Translations under genes and position numbers: made by a program
In this document: one piece after another, positions 8,602-14,138 of the stretch
Numbering within the stretch: the stretch's first letter is position 1
Layout: the number at the start of each line of letters is the position of its first letter
The notes under the pieces: model-generated
What the model was told of the DNA's origin: nothing
Databases searched by the model: none
The model's input: the letters and a program-made list of their open reading frames with translations, nothing else
NCBI GenBank assembly: GCA_966128725.1
Contig: CBHYLN010000142.1
Coordinates: forward strand, 1-14,138
Direction: 5' to 3'
DNA length: 14,138 nucleotides
Source: JAFDZV01 sp966128725
GTDB lineage: Bacteria; Bacteroidota; Ignavibacteria; OLB7

Positions 8602-9450
8602 TTACAGGTTCAACCGCAGCCCGATACTGGCCTGCAATGCGTTGATGCGCATGGCGGGATTGATGCTGGACGTTGAGGCCAGCACGCCTCGGGGCGTGGA
8701 GAGCACATTGGTCTCCCCTTGCTTCAACAGATCGGTGAAACCAATCTCGTAAGCGAGCTGTGGAACCAGACTCAGCTTCTTGGTAAGAGGGATCACATAC
8801 CCCGCGCCGATCTTCACGGAGAATCGTGTCTTCAGGTTATCGCTCTGGCTGAGCGATCCTGAAATCGTTGTCGACGCATCGGGTGTACCGGGCAGAAACG
8901 GGCAGGCCGCCGTATCGCTCACCGTCTGCGTCTCCGACGTTGAATGCCCAAGCGGCACACCGGCCGACGGGCCGAAGAACACGATGAGGTTATCGAAGCG
9001 GAGATTCCCGAGCAGCGTGATCGTAAGATGCGATGCATCCACGTCGAACGTCTTGGACACCGATTGTGGATTCTGGGTAACGATGCCGGTAACGGTATCG
9101 ATCGTAACGCAGGTATCGCCGGTCGAGCCGGAGTTCGAGGCATGATAGGCATCGTAGCCAGCGCCCAGGCTGAGCGCGAACATCGGCGAGAACTCGTATC
9201 CAAGCGATATGCCGATACGCGGCGCCAGACCGTTGGCCGAATTGAACAGGTCGGTTGGCCCCTCCTGTGCTTCCAGAGTGCGGTACACGGGGTTGCCGCT
9301 CAGGAAGGAGAAGTTCAACCCGAGATCGCCCTGCACGTACCACTTGCCGCCACCCTCGAAGTATGGGCGGTGGACATCCTCGCCGGGAGGATCGGCCAGC
9401 GCGGGAACCGCCGCGGCCACAAGCAACAGGAGTACGAGAATTCGCTTCAT
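8602..9450 (-). CDS. Outer-membrane beta-barrel protein
   Basis: 282 residues. A clear signal peptide (MKRILVLLLL...PALA, cleavage near 19/20) sets the start at 9450; an in-frame extension to 9528 would put 26 arginine-rich residues ahead of it and is rejected. The mature part begins YFEGGGKWYVQGDLG and continues as alternating beta strands with aromatic and glycine girdles (GISLGYEFSPMFALSLGAGY, VKIGAGYVIPL), ending SIGLRLNL, typical of small eight- to ten-stranded barrels of the OMP_b-brl/PorT-like or OmpW-like type. A Cys/Thr-rich loop and a loop with ACPF may be extracellular. It lies 27 bases upstream of the OmpA/PD40 gene, so the two are probably cotranscribed and may bind each other. 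No specific function is recognised. Confidence 0.85.
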   Translation of the reverse strand: MKRILVLLLLVAAAVPALADPPGEDVHRPYFEGGGKWYVQGDLGLNFSFLSGNPVYRTLEAQEGPTDLFNSANGLAPRIGISLGYEFSPMFALSLGAGYDAYHASNSGSTGDTCVTIDTVTGIVTQNPQSVSKTFDVDASHLTITLLGNLRFDNLIVFFGPSAGVPLGHSTSETQTVSDTAACPFLPGTPDASTTISGSLSQSDNLKTRFSVKIGAGYVIPLTKKLSLVPQLAYEIGFTDLLKQGETNVLSTPRGVLASTSSINPAMRINALQASIGLRLNL

Positions 9451-9740
9451 GATACTGTCCGGGAAAAGATGGAAGGGGCGCCGCCACCGGGCCCCGTGAA
9501 TCGGCATGGGCTGCCGCCGAGGCCGCATCGCGGCGCTTCGATCCGCGAATCATCCAGCGATGTATCGTGCCATCGCGTTCGGTTTGGCCGGCGTGATGCC
9601 GGCCTGGCATGCCGCCCAGCTATCACGACACATGCTCGCACCATCGCGTGACAACCGTGGCCGGCACTACGTCACGATCACGCCAACCATGCATCCGGCA
9701 GCCGTGATCACACCGCGTATGCCGGGCCTGCATGGGCCGG
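9451..9740. other. 290-base intergenic stretch
   Basis: Between the lipoprotein stop and the barrel start. It is GC-rich with several short dyads, including a hairpin-like GCCGGGCC/GGGCCGGC with one mismatch at about 9722-9741 that touches the lipoprotein stop codon. It has no T run. No convincing gene or promoter motif is seen; the short reading frames here have arginine- and proline-rich shadow compositions. Confidence 0.4.
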
Positions 9741-10136
9741 CTACTTGCGACGGGAGTTCTGCTTCTTCAGGATTGTGTTCAGCGAATCGGTTGTGATGCC
9801 GTAGGTCTCGGCGATCATCCGACGAACGGAGGTGTCCCGATCATGGAAATACTTCTCCATTGCCTTGCCGAACGCCTGGGGATTGCCCTTGTATCGGGCC
9901 ACGATGCTGTCGGTAACATGCTTCGGGGCCGAAGCCGCCAGCTTGGCGTAATCGTGCACCACCATCTCCTCGAAACTTGGCGGGGGCTCGGCCGGCACCG
10001 GTGACGGCCGAACCATCGGGGCCGAATCGGCCGCAGGCGTGGGCGTGGCTGGCGGCAACTGCTCCGGCGCCTTCTTCTCGCCGCAGGCGACGAACAGAAC
10101 AACGAGCAGTGTGCCGATAAGGATAGAGATTCGCAT
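9741..10136 (-). CDS. Small proline-rich lipoprotein, function unknown
   Basis: 131 residues. The N-terminus MRISILIGTLLVVLFVAC is a lipoprotein signal with Cys18 as the likely lipidated residue; the -3 position is Phe, slightly off the usual lipobox. Residues about 22-53 are a Pro/Ala-rich linker, as used to span the periplasm. Residues 54-131 look alpha-helical and charged (FEEMVVHDYAKLA, VRRMIAETYGIT, a basic QNSRRK tail). An upstream in-frame extension to 10223 is rejected because it would bury the signal peptide. There is no clear Shine-Dalgarno sequence. The gene follows the RMDN-like TPR gene by 117 bases on the same strand. I do not recognise the family. Confidence 0.75.
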   Translation of the reverse strand: MRISILIGTLLVVLFVACGEKKAPEQLPPATPTPAADSAPMVRPSPVPAEPPPSFEEMVVHDYAKLAASAPKHVTDSIVARYKGNPQAFGKAMEKYFHDRDTSVRRMIAETYGITTDSLNTILKKQNSRRK

Positions 10137-10253
10137 GGTTGAGCTGATTTGCTTTGGGGTTCTGCGGCCCTGAGGCCGTACCGGAGCACCGCCAATATAG
10201 CCCGGCCGGCGCCAGCAACTCAACGCACACGCGGAGCGATGTGCCCTGCCGCT

Positions 10254-10910
10254 TCACTCCAACCGCTCGCGCGCATCCTTCTGCATGTTCTGCTCCTTCA
10301 GGCTGCGCGCCGCCGCGGCGATACATGCGCGATAATCCGTTGCGGCGGCACGTTCGTTGTCCAGCTCCTCGTACGCACGACCGCGCAGATAGTAGGCTTC
10401 CACGGGATTTTCGATCCCGATCTGCAATGACTTGGTGAGATATGTCACCGCGTCCTGATAACTCGCCGGGGGCAACCCGCCGTAGAATACCTTGGCGGCA
10501 TTCTTCTGGAACCAACTGAGATCGGCCACATAGAAGTGCCACGCGCCCAGCACCATGTATGCCTGGCCGTTGCGCGCGTCCAGCGCGATGGCGCGCTCGG
10601 CGTGATCCTTTACCACCTTCGAGAGCCGTACACGCTCGCCGGTACCGGATACCAGCCCAAGGCGCCCCGCGGAAATCGCCAGCCAGAGATGTTCGTTGGA
10701 GGAGTTCGGCGCCGCGGCGGTTGACGATTGCGCGGCGGTGTATGCCCTGCGATATGCCGACTCCTGCTTCTCCTCGTCGCCAAGCTTGTCGGCCGCGCGC
10801 ACGATATCGCGCACCTGGGTCCAGTCGGCCCGCGCGCTGGCCACGGCCGCCACAAGCGCGATCACGCCGCACGCAATGCCTACCGACGGCAGACCTGAAA
10901 AGGATGCCAT
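10254..10910 (-). CDS. Exported TPR protein resembling the RMDN family
   Basis: 218 residues. The N-terminal hydrophobic stretch (about 8-28, ASARA before DW) looks like a cleavable signal or an anchor. The remainder is helical TPR. The block at about 98-165 (HAERAIALD, then LGAWHFYVADLSWFQ, then AAKVFYGG.PP.SY.DAV.Y) follows, from memory, the signature of the eukaryotic regulator-of-microtubule-dynamics proteins (RMDN1-3) and their bacterial TPR relatives. Another TPR unit at about 170-200 contains AYYLRGRAYEELDN. The ATG at 10910 has GGAG eight bases upstream. The likely location is the periplasm or inner-membrane face. The role in bacteria is unknown to me. Confidence 0.8.
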   Translation of the reverse strand: MASFSGLPSVGIACGVIALVAAVASARADWTQVRDIVRAADKLGDEEKQESAYRRAYTAAQSSTAAAPNSSNEHLWLAISAGRLGLVSGTGERVRLSKVVKDHAERAIALDARNGQAYMVLGAWHFYVADLSWFQKNAAKVFYGGLPPASYQDAVTYLTKSLQIGIENPVEAYYLRGRAYEELDNERAAATDYRACIAAAARSLKEQNMQKDARERLE

Positions 10911-11051
10911 GATGGTTGCTCCACGTTGAACTGAATGGAACTGTGTTGAACGACGGGGGCGGGATTACGCGGCAATACTACGAAGCAGCGGTGAAAGAAA
11001 CGAGAGGGGCATTATCACGACAGAACGGAACACCCGTTGCATTGTCACTCC

Positions 11052-12005
11052 CTACTGCGTGATGATGAATTTTCGTGTGGCGAGAATACGGTGGTTCTGC
11101 TGGAGGGTAACGAAGTACGCGCCGGCGGCCAATCGGCACCGCGTTACCCGGCGACCGGCCCGGCCCTGTTCGGCACGAAGACCAACCTGCACACCACCAT
11201 CGGCCCGATAGATGACCACCGACGCGGTTCCCCCGGGATCGCGATAGTCAACAACGATCTCGTTGCCGGCGCCTGCCGCCCGCGTGACACGCAGGTCGAC
11301 ATTCGCGGAATCCGCATCGGGCGCACCGATGAAATCATCAACCGAACGGCGCTGCAACAGGTGGCTGTTGTAATACTGCAACGACGTTTGATACCACGGG
11401 GCATCGAGCAGGTCCGACATGGCGATGGTGTAGGCATCACGCCGCGTGAAATAGTATGGCCCCGGCCCGGCGGCAAACGCGCCAACACCGATAAACAGGC
11501 TGTCGCCGTTCATCGAGGAAGGGATCACGAACCGTACAAGGCCTGCGGTGGTGGGCGTACCATACACCCGTGGCGCGCCCGGCTCCAGGGCCGGCAGGAT
11601 GAACATGGAGTCCAGCAATGCCACGCACTGCGAGTCCGACGCCCGCACCAGATACGCCACGTAGGCCAGCGTATCCAGCGAATGAAAGTCCTCCAGCGCC
11701 TGACCGCCAGTCTGCGGGTTCACCCAGCGCCATTCCTTGAAGAAGCTCACCGTATCACCGGTTCGCACGGCAAAATTCTCGGTGCGGCTGTTGAAGTTCA
11801 AATACTCCGGCCCGGCGTTCACAACCCGATCGTATTTCCAATGGAGAAGGCGGAGACGGGTTGCACGAACGATTGGTTCGGTGAACGTATAAAAGATCCT
11901 GCACGTGGAATCGTACGCCATCATGAAGGTGTAGTTCGCCGACACCTTTCGGTCCGTCAGGGTATCATCCCGGTAATACCGGAACAGCCACAACGAATCC
12001 TGCAC
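11052..12005 (-). CDS. Secreted protein with T9SS C-terminal sorting domain, 5' end interrupted
   Basis: 317 residues from a GTG, which is only the first possible start downstream of an in-frame TAG. The last 85 or so residues look like a type A T9SS sorting domain: alternating strands (VVDYRD, ASVVIYRADG), then a GRRVTRCRLAAGAYFVTL block, then the terminal ATRKFIITQ strand with its basic pair. Such domains direct export across the outer membrane and surface attachment. The N-terminal 230 residues are beta-rich, with many Tyr, Phe and Trp, and are unrecognised. Reading upstream in the same frame gives a proline-rich linker, then TAG, then a signal peptide ending in a good cleavage site. As written, the protein from GTG has no signal and would stay in the cytoplasm. 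Either the gene is a recent pseudogene, the stop is a sequence error, or it is read through. Confidence 0.72.
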   Translation of the reverse strand: MQDSLWLFRYYRDDTLTDRKVSANYTFMMAYDSTCRIFYTFTEPIVRATRLRLLHWKYDRVVNAGPEYLNFNSRTENFAVRTGDTVSFFKEWRWVNPQTGGQALEDFHSLDTLAYVAYLVRASDSQCVALLDSMFILPALEPGAPRVYGTPTTAGLVRFVIPSSMNGDSLFIGVGAFAAGPGPYYFTRRDAYTIAMSDLLDAPWYQTSLQYYNSHLLQRRSVDDFIGAPDADSANVDLRVTRAAGAGNEIVVDYRDPGGTASVVIYRADGGVQVGLRAEQGRAGRRVTRCRLAAGAYFVTLQQNHRILATRKFIITQ

Positions 12006-12116
12006 ATGAACGTAGAGATCGGGACGCTCCGATGGTGGCGGCGGCCCCTATGCCGCCAGCGGAACCGCCGCACAGGCAAAGACAGCGGCACTTATCAGTG
12101 TGAGAACGAAATACAT
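12006..12116 (-). pseudogene. Signal peptide part of the T9SS-sorted protein, cut off by an in-frame TAG
   Basis: From an ATG at 12116, preceded by GAGAGAG, the minus strand encodes a hydrophobic 22-residue leader, MYFVLTLISA...VPLAA, followed by TAG at 12048-12050. The same frame then continues GPPPPSERPDLYVHV directly into the downstream gene. A CAG at the stop position would give PLAA-Q, the alanine/glutamine cleavage pattern seen in neighbouring exported proteins. One C-to-T change therefore explains the break. An in-frame GTG at 12131 would add an arginine to the n-region. Confidence 0.65.
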
Positions 12117-12153
12117 TGGCTCTCTCGGCACTGTACAACAATGATGAGCGAGT

Positions 12154-12184
12154 CAATGATAGCTCATCGCAATCCCATCCACAA
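12154..12184 (-). promoter_or_regulatory. Weak candidate promoter for the T9SS-sorted gene
   Basis: The minus strand has TTG (12182-12184), 20 bases, then TATCATTG (12154-12161), one mismatch from TAnnTTTG. The spacing fits the Bacteroidota promoter model and would give a leader of about 30 bases before the ATG at 12116. Confidence 0.3.
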
Positions 12185-12305
12185 TCGCACACTGGGGTGA
12201 TTTCGGGCCTGGTGATACGAACGCGATGAGACGAACTCATACGTGGATCAATGCATGATAACAGACAGTCGGCAGCGGGCAACATAGTGATAGTGGACCG
12301 GTGTC

Positions 12306-12323
12306 ATGCCACCCCTGTGGCAT
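12306..12323. other. Perfect 7-bp hairpin downstream of the XRE gene
   Basis: ATGCCAC, loop CCCT, GTGGCAT, 26 bases past the stop of the repressor gene. It has no T run on either strand, so it is not a classic terminator. It could be an mRNA-stabilising or Rho-type end structure, or a protein site. The remainder of 12117-12349 holds no gene I can support. Confidence 0.4.
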
Positions 12324-12349
12324 CTTCCTGGCATATTCGGATTACAACT

Positions 12350-12589
12350 TCACTCCTCTTCATCCCGCTTCAATCGTTCACGCAGCTTCGCGGCAACCCG
12401 GTCGGTGAAACCGGCATCGTTTGCGATAACATCCAACAATCGTTTTGCCATACCGCTGGGATTACGGCGCCCAACCTCCCAATCGATGATCGTAAAACGA
12501 CGCTTCAGCCCCAACCGATGTGCGAACTCTTCCTGAGTCACACCAAGGTGCTTCCGAAGAAGCCGAATATTCTCAGCAGTCCATTCCAT
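12350..12589 (-). CDS. Small XRE-family helix-turn-helix regulator (HigA/NadS antitoxin-like)
   Basis: 79 residues. Residues 8-57 form an XRE helix-turn-helix: IRLLRKHLGVTQEEFAHRLGL with the recognition helix after about 29, then the WEVGRRNPSG motif (37-46) that is typical of HigA- and NadS-type antitoxins and regulators. The C-terminal tail is a charged helix (KLRERLKRDEEE). The ATG at 12589 is chosen because it begins the domain; the frame is open upstream to 12748, but that part is encoded by the operator repeats and is not protein-like. GGAGGAG lies 23 bases before the ATG, too far for normal use, so the mRNA may be leaderless or start differently. No toxin gene is adjacent on the same strand. 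It faces two small genes across the repeat array and probably represses itself and them. Confidence 0.87.
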   Translation of the reverse strand: MEWTAENIRLLRKHLGVTQEEFAHRLGLKRRFTIIDWEVGRRNPSGMAKRLLDVIANDAGFTDRVAAKLRERLKRDEEE

Positions 12590-12634
12590 ACGTGGGCAAA
12601 AGATACACTGTTCTCCTCCACAACATATAACAAC

Positions 12635-12731
12635 TGTAGCCCTTGCGAACATAGGAAGATCTGCTACAACAATTATCAGTTTGTTTATGTATCTCTTGCG
12701 AACATATATTTGCCTGTAGCTCTTGCGAACA
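12635..12731 (+). repeat. Array of 17-base operator-like repeats
   Basis: Three copies of TGTA[G/T]C[T/C]CTTGCGAACA at 12635-12651, 12688-12704 and 12715-12731, all in the same orientation and each followed by T. Copies 1 and 3 differ at one base. Start-to-start spacing is 53 and 27, i.e. 2 x 26.5 and 27. A degenerate copy keeping TGT...ACA starts at 12609, 26 bases before copy 1, in the same phase. The arms TGT and ACA are inverted. The array lies in the AT-rich gap between the XRE gene and the divergent small genes, so it is most likely the operator set of that regulator. Confidence 0.82.
12680..12712 (+). promoter_or_regulatory. Promoter for the two small plus-strand genes, overlapped by operators
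   Basis: Two models agree. Sigma-70 style: TTGTTT (12681-12686), 18-base spacer, TATATT (12705-12710). Bacteroidota style: TTTG (12680-12683), 21 bases, TATATTTG (12705-12712). Repeat copy 2 (12688-12704) fills the spacer and copy 3 (12715-12731) covers the expected start of transcription, the classic layout for repression. The leader to the ATG at 12763 would be about 43 bases. Confidence 0.6.
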
Positions 12732-12762
12732 TTTTTACTGCAACCCATCCAAAGGAAATGCC

Positions 12763-12975
12763 ATGATCAGCGAAACGGAAGAGCGGGTACGCACCAATTC
12801 GACAATGACGCACGCCGAAGCGGTGGACATGTTGTACGCCGTTACAGCAGGCGTTATGGAATACCTCGGCTCTCACGACGAGCCCGAGAGCAATCGCCTT
12901 TGCAACGCACTTCGGCTTGCAAACGATCTTGTGCGAAAGACATTACCCCACGAGTGTTCCGACACCTGGGGCTAA
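12763..12975 (+). CDS. Small hypothetical protein, first gene of repressor-controlled pair
   Basis: 70 residues, acidic, predicted helical: a polar start MISETEERVRTNSTMTHAEA, then a helix with YAVTAGVMEYL, a short break HDEPES, a second helix LCNALRLANDLVRKTL, and a tail CSDTWG. No signal peptide or membrane helix. AAAGGA lies six bases before the ATG. The overall helix-turn-helix-hairpin shape with amphipathic faces suggests a small protein-binding or dimerising protein, but I do not recognise the family. It is divergent from the XRE gene and directly downstream of the operator-covered promoter. A second small gene follows 57 bases later. A plus-strand frame from 12723 overlaps it but is arginine-rich and looks like a shadow. 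Confidence 0.68.
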   Translation: MISETEERVRTNSTMTHAEAVDMLYAVTAGVMEYLGSHDEPESNRLCNALRLANDLVRKTLPHECSDTWG

Positions 12976-13032
12976 GCGTATGATGGAATACCCACAACCT
13001 CGATTCAGTTTTCCATGTAGGAGACCGCAACC

Positions 13033-13284
13033 ATGAATGCCCGACAGTCTCAGCCAAGCACACCCGAACCACAGTATATTTTGATCGCCGCCCCGCGAAC
13101 TGTGGTACGTGAATTACACCACGCAAAAGCAATTATCGATGCCTGCACGGCCATCTTAGGCCAGCCTGTTGCGCTCATCGCGCAGGAATGCCTCGAGACT
13201 CTTGTGCCAGGCATATTGCAGCCCATTTTCACAGCCGCCAACAGCCCGGCCGTTCCCGGCCAACGCATACCATTGCACTCCTGA
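13033..13284 (+). CDS. Small hypothetical protein, second gene of repressor-controlled pair
   Basis: 83 residues. Polar, proline-containing N-terminus (about 1-14), a short hydrophobic strand YILIAAPRTVV (15-25), a helix RELHHAKAIIDACTAIL, then GQPVALIAQECLETLVPGILQPIF and a loose Pro-rich tail. No signal peptide. TAGGAG ends nine bases before the ATG, a good ribosome binding site. It lies 57 bases after the preceding small gene on the same strand and is probably cotranscribed. Family unknown to me. It ends 36 bases before the T run of the ftsZ terminator, which points the other way. Confidence 0.66.
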   Translation: MNARQSQPSTPEPQYILIAAPRTVVRELHHAKAIIDACTAILGQPVALIAQECLETLVPGILQPIFTAANSPAVPGQRIPLHS

Positions 13285-13320
13285 CACGGCATCATCCGCC
13301 TCGACCGTGTGGCCCCACCG

Positions 13321-13354
13321 CACAAAATAAACGGGCGGCCAATGGCCGCCCGTT
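13321..13354 (-). terminator. Intrinsic terminator downstream of ftsZ
   Basis: An 11-bp perfect stem (13330-13340 with 13344-13354, AACGGGCGGCC/GGCCGCCCGTT) and a 3-base loop. On the minus strand it is followed by TATTTTGTG. It lies about 150 bases past the ftsZ stop. On the plus strand the following sequence is GC-rich, so it mainly ends minus-strand transcription. Confidence 0.8.
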
Positions 13355-13501
13355 CCGGGTTGGTGGATCATCTCCACCGTCCGCCAATCCACACGCACCA
13401 GAAGCCGTAGCGGGGAATCCCCTGGCGATGCGTTCGGCGGAATGCTTTTGTAGTACGGTATCAGTACGCGATGTTCATGCGTTCTCTACCCCCCGTACGG
13501 A

Positions 13502-14138
13502 TCAATCCATGATGCGACGCAGGAACGCGGGCTTGTCGGCCGATGCCTGCTTGCGCTGGCGCTCCTCACCCACGTTCTGATCCTCCTCGGCCCGTGGCGC
13601 CTGCTGTGGCTGCGCCGTTTCCTCAACGCGCTTGGTGACATCGTAGCCACCGCGATGAATGCCGGCACCACGCCGCAGATATGCAGGCTCGGTATACTTC
13701 TCCAGTTCGTCCAGGCCTACCGGCACATTGTCCGGAATACCGTCGCGCGTGCCACCGGTAAGCGGCCGGCCCATCGGTGCCTGCTGTGGCTGCTGCACAA
13801 CCTGCGGCTGCGGGGCCTGCTGTGGCTGCTGCTGTGCCTGCGGGGCCGGTGCGGCCACGGTGCGGGTAACCGTCTGCGGCGCCGCCGAGCGGTTTTCCTT
13901 GGCCTTGTTGAATCCGGTGGCGATCACCGTCACCATCATCGAATCCTCGAGGTTGTCATCAAGCACAACGCCGAAAATCAGGTTGGCGTCGCCGCCCACT
14001 GCGTCGTGCACGATCTTCACGGCTTCGTCAACCTCCATCATGGTAAGGTCGCTCGAGGCCGCGATGTTGATCAGCACGCCTTCGGAACCGGAGATGGAAA
14101 TCCCCTCCAGCAACGGCGAGCTGATGGCATTCTGGGCT
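13502..14138 (-). CDS. ftsZ: Cell division protein FtsZ, C-terminal part (start beyond the window)
   Basis: The visible part starts in the GTPase C-terminal subdomain: AISSPLLEG, then SGSEGVLINIAAS, DLTMMEVDEAV, IFGVVLDD and MVTVIATGF are the familiar FtsZ blocks that form the T7-loop side of the fold. A low-complexity linker rich in Gln, Pro and Ala follows, then a charged section, and the protein ends KPAFLRRIMD, a variant of the conserved C-terminal peptide that binds membrane anchors such as FtsA. FtsZ polymerises at midcell and builds the division ring. The N-terminal GTP-binding half with the GGGTGTG motif is off the window. The gene reads towards a terminator, so it is the last gene of its unit. 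Confidence 0.95.
   Translation of the reverse strand, partial: AQNAISSPLLEGISISGSEGVLINIAASSDLTMMEVDEAVKIVHDAVGGDANLIFGVVLDDNLEDSMMVTVIATGFNKAKENRSAAPQTVTRTVAAPAPQAQQQPQQAPQPQVVQQPQQAPMGRPLTGGTRDGIPDNVPVGLDELEKYTEPAYLRRGAGIHRGGYDVTKRVEETAQPQQAPRAEEDQNVGEERQRKQASADKPAFLRRIMD

Noticed and set aside
9722..9741. Hairpin at the lipoprotein stop as a terminator
   Set aside because: It contains one mismatch, overlaps the stop codon and has no T run on the minus strand.
12048..12050. Recoding of TAG as an amino acid in this organism
   Set aside because: Genes ending at 1078, 7042, 9741 and 11052 all use TAG as a stop at sensible protein ends, so general recoding is unlikely. Local mutation is simpler.
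11037..12200. 387-codon plus-strand frame opposite the T9SS-sorted protein
   Set aside because: The minus strand carries the sorting domain and signal peptide. The plus frame is His- and Arg-rich, without a ribosome binding site or domain.
12635..12731. CRISPR array
   Set aside because: Only three strong 17-base units with unequal gaps of 36 and 10 bases, no cas genes, and clear promoter overlap. An operator set is a better fit.
12685..12876. Minus-strand 63-codon frame and upstream extension of the XRE gene, both with repeated MFARAT peptides
   Set aside because: The peptide repeat arises from the operator repeats read as codons. There is no ribosome binding site, and it overlaps the plus-strand small gene.

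Overview
The window is GC-rich, gene-dense bacterial chromosome, and all genes but three lie on the minus strand. It most likely comes from the Fibrobacterota-Chlorobiota-Bacteroidota (FCB) superphylum. The reasons are a type IX secretion (T9SS) C-terminal sorting domain, an OmpA protein with a WD40-like propeller and a carboxypeptidase-regulatory-like domain, several signal peptides cleaved before glutamine, and TAnnTTTG-type -7 promoter elements in two intergenic regions. The GC content fits a Chlorobiota, Ignavibacteria or Kapabacteria-like lineage better than typical Bacteroidia, but this placement is inference.

Layout. (1) Positions 197-5849, minus strand: a probable envelope operon encoding a very large periplasmic TPR protein, an outer-membrane beta-barrel protein with a TonB-box-like N-terminus (overlapping its neighbour by 4 bases), and a TonB-type energy transducer. 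(2) 6002-6916, plus strand: a six-helix voltage-gated potassium channel, divergent from the operon. The same octamer TATCTTTG sits upstream of both. (3) 7042-9450, minus strand: an outer-membrane beta-barrel protein followed 27 bases later by a PorE-like OmpA/PD40 protein, closed by a good intrinsic terminator. (4) 9741-10910, minus strand: a small proline-rich lipoprotein and an exported TPR protein resembling the eukaryotic RMDN family. (5) 11052-12116, minus strand: a T9SS-sorted secreted protein whose signal peptide is separated from the rest by a single in-frame TAG. (6) 12350-13284: a compact regulatory cassette. A small XRE/HigA-like repressor gene is divergent from two small unrecognised genes, and the AT-rich gap between them carries three strong 17-base repeats (plus one weak) phased at about 26-27 bases. 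One repeat fills the spacer of the likely promoter and another covers the likely transcription start. (7) 13502-14138, minus strand: the C-terminal part of ftsZ, running off the window edge and followed by an intrinsic terminator.

Most genes concern the cell envelope: TonB energy transfer, outer-membrane barrels, peptidoglycan anchoring, T9SS cargo and potassium flux. The best candidate for an undescribed system is the cassette beside ftsZ. The TPR/barrel/TonB operon is the second candidate. No tRNA, rRNA, CRISPR array, insertion sequence or integrase was found.
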